Of a stretch of 17,753 nucleotides of DNA, positions 13,979 through 17,753 are shown piece after piece (the stretch's first letter is position 1; each line of letters opens with the position of its first letter). The notes beneath the pieces are model-generated. The model searched no databases and was not told where the DNA came from. It saw nothing but the letters and a program-made list of their open reading frames with translations. The DNA is taken from positions 1-17,753 of the forward strand of contig NZ_JBHZAH010000104.1 of assembly GCF_042754225.1 (NCBI RefSeq), read 5' to 3'. Origin of the DNA: Rhodococcus_G sp042754225 (GTDB taxonomy: Bacteria; Actinomycetota; Actinomycetes; Mycobacteriales; Mycobacteriaceae). The translations under genes were made by a program, and so were the position numbers.

Positions 13979-14554
13979 CTATTTGTTCAGATCGCCCCAG
14001 ATGTCACGCTGCTCGGCCTCCGCGGTCTTCTCGCGACGTTCCTGCTCGGCCGCGAGCTGGACGGCGGTACGGCTCCACACCACCCGGATCCAGTGGAAGG
14101 TCAGCACCAGCACCACGATCCAGCCGAGGATCAGTCCGATGCCGGGGCCGCCACCGGGATCGGACGGCGACAGGGTCTGGCGGGACCAGATCGCGAGCAT
14201 GCCGAACACGTCGGCGACCGCGCAGCCCGCCAGTGACAGCCACGCCAGCGCCCACCGGCGGGTGACGAGTGCCAGCGCGCCGAAGACCACGCCGAAGACC
14301 AGTGCCAGCCACACGAACACCCGGGACGGCAGCGCGATCGACTCCGCCACCGCGGCATCGTTGCCGACCAGCACGTCCCAACCGTTCGCGCCCCCGGTGT
14401 GCGGCAGCGCGAAGGAGAGCAGCAGGAGCAGCACACCGACCGCGACCACCACACCACGCAGACCTGGATCGATCTCCGAGTTCACCTTCCGCTCGGCCGC
14501 GTCGATGTCCTTGCGGTACTGCTCGAGGTCGTCCTCGGGCCGGTTGTCGGTCAT
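13979..14554 (-). CDS. Four-helix membrane protein (Rv2732c-like)
   Basis: The protein has 191 residues and, by position, is the homologue of mycobacterial Rv2732c; function is unknown. The charged N-terminus (about 1-30) is followed by hydrophobic segments near 33-50, 78-98, 102-122 and 138-156 and a charged C-terminal tail (QERREKTAEAEQRDIWGDL). This pattern suggests both ends face the cytoplasm. ATG at 14554 is chosen because it overlaps the miaB TGA as ATGA; the ATG at 14563 would lie within miaB with no better site. Translation is probably coupled to miaB. The conserved pairing with miaB does not by itself reveal a role. Confidence 0.85.
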   Translation of the reverse strand: MTDNRPEDDLEQYRKDIDAAERKVNSEIDPGLRGVVVAVGVLLLLLSFALPHTGGANGWDVLVGNDAAVAESIALPSRVFVWLALVFGVVFGALALVTRRWALAWLSLAGCAVADVFGMLAIWSRQTLSPSDPGGGPGIGLILGWIVVLVLTFHWIRVVWSRTAVQLAAEQERREKTAEAEQRDIWGDLNK

Positions 14555-16059
14555 GCTCCACATCCCGTCGCGGTGGGCAGCGGCGCGGGCGCGCCGATCT
14601 GCGGTAGTCCCAGTCCGACGCCGATCGGCGGCGTCTTGGGGGTGATGCCCCGTTCGTGCGAGTCGCCGGCGCGCGTACGGCGGTGGGTCAGCACCGGGTC
14701 GTCCGCGATCAGGTGGTGCGGTGCGGCGCCGGTGACGACGGTCGTGACGACATCGCCGGGCCGGACGTCACCGTCGAGGTTGCCGTCGGGGCGGAAGTGC
14801 ACGAGCCGGCCGTCGCGGGCGCGGCCGCTCATCCGCTGGGTGGCGGCGTTCTTGCGGCCCTCCCCCGCGGCGACGAGCAGCTCGACCTCGGCGCCGACCA
14901 GCTTCTGGTTCTCCTCGAGGGTGATCAGCTCCTGCAGGGCGATCAGGCGGTCGTAGCGTTCCTGCACGACCTCCTTCGGCAGCTGCTCGTCCATCTCGGC
15001 CGCCGGGGTGCCGGGACGCTTCGAGTACTGGAAGGTGAAGGCGCTGGTGAACCGCGCCTGCCGGACCACGTCGAGGGTCTGCTGGAAGTCCTCCTCGGTC
15101 TCGCCGGGGAAGCCGACGATGATGTCGGTGGTGATCGCGGCGTGCGGCATCGCGGCGCGGACCTTCTCGATGATGCCGAGGAACTTGGTGCTGCGGTACG
15201 AGCGGCGCATCGCCTTGAGGACGCGGTCGGAACCGGACTGCAGCGGCATGTGCAGCTGCGGGCACACGTTCGGGGTCGCGGCCATCGCCTCGATCACGTC
15301 GTCGGTGAACTCCGCGGGGTGCGGGGAGGTGAACCGGACCCGTTCGAGGCCCTCGATCTGCCCGCACGCGCTGAGCAACCTCGCGAACGCGCCGCGGTCG
15401 CGGGGCAGTTCCGGGTCGGCGAAGGAGACGCCGTACGCGTTGACGTTCTGGCCGAGCAGCGTCACCTCGAGCACACCCTCGTCCACCAGGGCCTGCACCT
15501 CGGCGAGGATGTCGCCGGGCCGCCGGTCGACCTCCTTGCCGCGCAGCGCGGGCACGATGCAGAACGTGCAGGTGTTGTTGCAGCCGACCGAGATCGACAC
15601 CCAGCCCGCATAGGCGGACTCGCGCTTGGCCGGCAGCGTCGACGGAAACGCCTCGAGGGAGTCGAGAATCTCGACCTCGGCCTGCTCGTTGTGCCGGGCC
15701 CGCTCGAGCAGGGTCGGCAGCGAACCGATGTTGTGGGTCCCGAACACGACGTCGACCCAGGGCGCCTTCTTGACCACGGTGTCGCGGTCCTTCTGGGCGA
15801 GGCAGCCGCCGACGGCGATCTGCATGCCCGGGCGGGACTCCTTGGTCGGGCGCAGGTGCCCGAGCGTGCCGTACAGCTTGTTGTCAGCGTTCTCCCGGAC
15901 CGCGCAGGTGTTGAACACGAGCAGGTCGGGCACGGCGCCCGGCTCGGCCTTGCTGTAGCCGGCGTCCTCGAGCAGACCCGACAGTCGCTCGGAATCGTGC
16001 ACGTTCATCTGGCAGCCGAAGGTGCGCACCTCGTAGCTGCGGTGGCCCGGTTGAGACAT
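14551..16059 (-). CDS. miaB: tRNA-2-methylthio-N6-dimethylallyladenosine synthase
   Basis: This radical-SAM enzyme adds a methylthio group at C2 of the i6A37 made by MiaA. It has 502 residues from the ATG at 16059. The N-terminal UPF0004 domain holds Cys16 (GCQMN), Cys52 (NTCAVRENA) and Cys86 (GGCLAQ) for the auxiliary 4Fe-4S cluster. The radical-SAM CxxxCxxC is Cys160-Cys164-Cys167 (CNNTCTFC). A TRAM domain follows near residues 375-445, with a Pro-rich tail of about 45 residues. The start is chosen because AGGA lies 4 nt upstream; the ATG at 16071 and GTG at 16080 are alternatives adding a few residues. It is cotranscribed with the downstream membrane-protein gene. MiaA and MiaB are on the same strand but separate units. 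Confidence 0.96.
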   Translation of the reverse strand: MSQPGHRSYEVRTFGCQMNVHDSERLSGLLEDAGYSKAEPGAVPDLLVFNTCAVRENADNKLYGTLGHLRPTKESRPGMQIAVGGCLAQKDRDTVVKKAPWVDVVFGTHNIGSLPTLLERARHNEQAEVEILDSLEAFPSTLPAKRESAYAGWVSISVGCNNTCTFCIVPALRGKEVDRRPGDILAEVQALVDEGVLEVTLLGQNVNAYGVSFADPELPRDRGAFARLLSACGQIEGLERVRFTSPHPAEFTDDVIEAMAATPNVCPQLHMPLQSGSDRVLKAMRRSYRSTKFLGIIEKVRAAMPHAAITTDIIVGFPGETEEDFQQTLDVVRQARFTSAFTFQYSKRPGTPAAEMDEQLPKEVVQERYDRLIALQELITLEENQKLVGAEVELLVAAGEGRKNAATQRMSGRARDGRLVHFRPDGNLDGDVRPGDVVTTVVTGAAPHHLIADDPVLTHRRTRAGDSHERGITPKTPPIGVGLGLPQIGAPAPLPTATGCGA

Positions 16060-16140
16060 TTCATCCTGCATTGCTGACACGTCTCAGGGTAGCTCACCGC
16101 CCCGTGTGCACCCACATACGCCCTGGTAGAGCCTGAACTC

Positions 16141-16153
16141 GTGTGACTCACAC
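16141..16153. repeat. Inverted repeat GTGTGACTCACAC upstream of miaB
   Basis: This is a 6-1-6 perfect inverted repeat about 80 bp upstream of the miaB start and 28 bp beyond the hydrolase stop. It looks like half-sites TGTGA/TCACA, but the 1-bp spacing does not fit CRP (6 bp). It could be an operator or chance. Confidence 0.25.
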
Positions 16154-16180
16154 CCTACGACCGATCGCGGGCCCCGGGAC

Positions 16181-17056
16181 TCACCGGAGCAGGAACTCGA
16201 GTGCGACTCGCTCGAATGCCTCCTTGGCTTCGACCATCACCCAGTGTCCACAGTTCGGGAACACGTGCAGCTCGGCGTTGGGGATCAATCGCAACGGCAT
16301 CATCGGCATGTCCGGCGGGCACTGCCGGTCGTCGAGCCCCCACGTCAGCAGGGTCGGGCATTGCACCTTGTGCATCATCGACCAGTACGGCGGCACATCC
16401 GAGTTGGCCATGAACTGCTGCTGCGCGGCAAACGCGGCGGAGCCGTACATCGCGGCGAGCGTCTTGTGCGAGGCCGGATCGCTCGCGGTCTCCCAGCGTT
16501 CCTCGATCCGTTCCTCGGTGACGAGAGACCGGTCGTACACCATGCACTCGAGCCAGCGAACCAGCTTGTCGCGACTGGGTCCGTCGGCGAACTCCTGCAG
16601 CAGACGGGTGCCCTCGCTCGGGTTCTGGCTGAAGATGTTCGGCCCCACCCCGCCGATGGTGATCAGCTTGCTCACCCGCTCGGGATGCCTCATGGCGACC
16701 GTGGTTCCGACGACACCGCCCATCGAATTGCCGACCATCGCGGCCGACTCGATGCCCAGGGCGTCCATGAACCGGATCACCGACGATCCCGCGGTGATCA
16801 CGGGATGCCCGTCCACCGGGTCACTCACGCCGAACCCCGGGAACTCGAGGATGTAGCAGTGGAACCGCTCCGCGAAGACCGCGAGGTTTCCTCGATAGTT
16901 GCGCCAGCCGCTCACGCCGATTCCCGAGCCGTGCAACAGGATCAGCGGCGGACCCTCCCCTGCCTCGTGGTAGCGCAGCACCCCCTTGTCGGTCGCGACT
17001 TCCCTCGTGGTCCCTCGTAGCTCACGTCCATGGCGCAAGACTAGAACGCGTTTCAT
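16181..17056 (-). CDS. Meta-cleavage-product C-C hydrolase (HsaD/BphD-like)
   Basis: This is an alpha/beta hydrolase of the family that cuts the C-C bond of ring-fission products in aromatic or steroid degradation. It has about 291 residues from the ATG at 17056. Visible features are the oxyanion region LLHGSGIGVSGW (about 40-51), nucleophile Ser111 in GNSMGG, Asp242/243 in GLDDRQCP, and His271 in NCGHWVMVEAKEAF, the GHW form typical of this family. GGTGG lies 7 nt before the ATG. A second ATG at 17030 in another frame (MDVSYEG) would join the hydrolase frame only with one extra G in GAGGGACC, so that start is less favoured. It is divergent from an HsaA-like hydroxylase, which strengthens a catabolic role; the true substrate is unknown. 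A KstR-like motif covers its start codon. Confidence 0.82.
   Translation of the reverse strand: MKRVLVLRHGRELRGTTREVATDKGVLRYHEAGEGPPLILLHGSGIGVSGWRNYRGNLAVFAERFHCYILEFPGFGVSDPVDGHPVITAGSSVIRFMDALGIESAAMVGNSMGGVVGTTVAMRHPERVSKLITIGGVGPNIFSQNPSEGTRLLQEFADGPSRDKLVRWLECMVYDRSLVTEERIEERWETASDPASHKTLAAMYGSAAFAAQQQFMANSDVPPYWSMMHKVQCPTLLTWGLDDRQCPPDMPMMPLRLIPNAELHVFPNCGHWVMVEAKEAFERVALEFLLR
17042..17055. promoter_or_regulatory. KstR-like operator, site 2 (TAGAACGCGTTTCA)
   Basis: This is a perfect match to TnnAACnnGTTnnA, the consensus published for the cholesterol-catabolism repressor KstR. It overlaps the first codons of the hydrolase, an odd place for an operator. It may act as a second site, or mean the true start lies downstream, or be chance because part of it codes for protein. 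Confidence 0.4.
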
Positions 17057-17319
17057 TTTCGGGCCACCACTTCGACCGGATCGACCGACATCGACTCCAC
17101 GCAAGCTCGGCTCCGCACGGCCGCCCGACGAGCAAGGCGCGATCAACCGCCAGAACTTCAAGCATTTTCGGCACAGAGCACCGACCGATGCGCCGCGGGC
17201 CCGCCGGAACCCGGGAACCCGAACAAGGAAACCGGCGAGTCCGTTGCACTTCCCAACCCGCTGGAACATGTTCTAATTTAGGTCCATCGGCCGGATCATC
17301 TACAGAGACGAGGGAAGTC
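17057..17319. promoter_or_regulatory. Divergent promoter region of the catabolic pair
   Basis: These 263 bp separate the hydrolase (minus) and the HsaA-like gene (plus). The stretch from 17264 to 17280 is locally AT-rich, and TAATTT at 17274-17279 may be a -10 element for the plus-strand gene. No convincing -35 was found. No additional open frame of coding character was seen. Confidence 0.5.
17262..17275. promoter_or_regulatory. KstR-like operator, site 1 (TGGAACATGTTCTA)
   Basis: This is a perfect match to TnnAACnnGTTnnA and contains the perfect 10-bp palindrome GAACATGTTC. It ends 44 nt upstream of the HsaA-like start and overlaps the likely -10 region, where a bound TetR-type dimer would repress. 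Identity of the regulator is inferred from the motif only. Confidence 0.6.
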
Positions 17320-17753
17320 ATGGGTCAGGTCCAGGATCGGATCGAGCAGTACGCGGAGGAGATCCGCGCCGAGGGTGTCGAGGGCGACAAGCTGATGCGG
17401 CTGTCGGACACCGCCGCCAAGCGACTGCGCGATGCCGGCGCGATCCGGATGCTCCAGCCCAAGGAGCACGGTGGACTCGAGGTGCACGCGCGGGAGTTCG
17501 CGGAGACCGTGATGAGCATCGCCGCGATGGACGGTGCCACCGGATGGGTCACCGGCATCGTCGGTGTGCACCCGTGGGAGCTGGCGTTCGCCGACCCGAA
17601 GGTGCAGGAGGAGATCTGGGGCACCGACCAGGACACCTGGGTCGCCTCCCCGTACGCGCCGATGGGCGTGGCCAGGCCGGTCGACGGCGGTTACGTCCTC
17701 AACGGCCGCTGGTCGTTCTCCTCGGGCACCGACCACTGCCAGTGGGCGTTCCT
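17320..17753 (+). CDS. HsaA-like flavin-dependent monooxygenase, oxygenase component (partial)
   Basis: Only the first 144 residues are in the window; the frame is open at the edge. The sequence resembles HsaA, the class D flavin-dependent 3-HSA hydroxylase of steroid degradation, and acyl-CoA-dehydrogenase-fold hydroxylases generally. Shared patterns are LQPKEHGGLE (about 45-55), MDGATGWVTGIVGVHPWELA (71-90), QEEIWG, SPYAPMG and VDGGYVLNGRWSFSSGTDHCQW. Such enzymes use reduced flavin supplied by a separate reductase (HsaB type), expected further right. ATG at 17320 has AGGGA 4 nt upstream. The divergent C-C hydrolase and the KstR-like sites support a ring-degradation role; the substrate may be a steroid or another aromatic compound. 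Confidence 0.85.
   Translation, partial: MGQVQDRIEQYAEEIRAEGVEGDKLMRLSDTAAKRLRDAGAIRMLQPKEHGGLEVHAREFAETVMSIAAMDGATGWVTGIVGVHPWELAFADPKVQEEIWGTDQDTWVASPYAPMGVARPVDGGYVLNGRWSFSSGTDHCQWAF

Noticed and set aside
13357..14265. Plus-strand open frame overlapping the DUF349 gene and running past it
   Set aside because: It is a shifted frame of the DUF349 gene that continues across the terminator; its Arg/Gly-rich product has no family features.
16141..16153. CRP-type site GTGTGACTCACAC
   Set aside because: The spacing between TGTGA and TCACA is 1 bp rather than 6, so it is listed only as an unassigned inverted repeat.
16990..17040. Frameshift at the 5' end of the C-C hydrolase (MDVSYEG + TTREVATDKG with one extra G)
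   Set aside because: The resulting N-terminus would look sensible, but ATG at 17056 gives an uninterrupted frame with a better ribosome binding site, and no ribosome binding site precedes the ATG at 17030. Noted as an alternative only.
1..17753. Mobile element, CRISPR, phage or defence island
   Set aside because: No transposase, integrase, direct-repeat array, toxin-antitoxin pair or defence domain was recognised; the only repeats are the propeller/hflX duplication and short inverted repeats.

Overview
The window is high-GC (about 70%) DNA from a mycolic-acid actinomycete, most likely Rhodococcus or a close relative. The evidence is GTG starts, GC-rich third codon positions, and a core gene order that I recall from Mycobacterium tuberculosis as Rv2725c (hflX), Rv2726c (dapF), Rv2727c (miaA), Rv2728c, Rv2731 (DUF349), Rv2732c and Rv2733c (miaB). 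Genus assignment is inference.

Left part (1-5,000). Bases 1-125 are a degenerate run of G and C homopolymers, probably a poor contig end. Then, all on the minus strand, come a secreted LIP-family lipase with a promoter/operator overlapping the end of the next gene, a PolX-like HhH+PHP protein without a polymerase domain, a four-helix membrane protein fused to an esterase-D domain, and a secreted beta-propeller-like protein (copy 1).

Middle part (4,964-8,805). A 3' fragment of hflX sits just upstream of propeller copy 1. Next come a FabH-type ketoacyl-ACP synthase III, a second propeller gene (copy 2), and the intact hflX directly upstream of copy 2. The repeated order 'hflX end then propeller gene' records a segmental duplication. 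Copy 2 appears to have lost its own ribosome binding site and ATG.

Core operon (8,858-12,382, minus). A LigB/MEMO-fold protein, miaA, a TrmH-family rRNA methyltransferase and dapF are joined by successive 4-base start/stop overlaps. hflX follows after 52 bp. dapF seems to start 44-47 codons upstream of the family's usual start.

Right part (12,524-17,753). A plus-strand DUF349 coiled-coil protein converges on the minus-strand miaB/membrane-protein pair, with a large nested inverted repeat between them. At the right edge are two divergent genes, a meta-cleavage-product C-C hydrolase (HsaD/BphD type) and the start of an HsaA-like flavin-dependent hydroxylase. They are separated by a spacer with two perfect matches to the published KstR operator consensus, which suggests a steroid or steroid-like ring degradation locus.

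No tRNA, rRNA, CRISPR array, transposase or phage gene was seen. The most unusual features are the hflX/propeller duplication with its orphan start and converted segment, the KstR-like sites, the extended DapF, and the altered motif 3 of the TrmH-family enzyme. I found no evidence for a wholly new defence or mobile system here.
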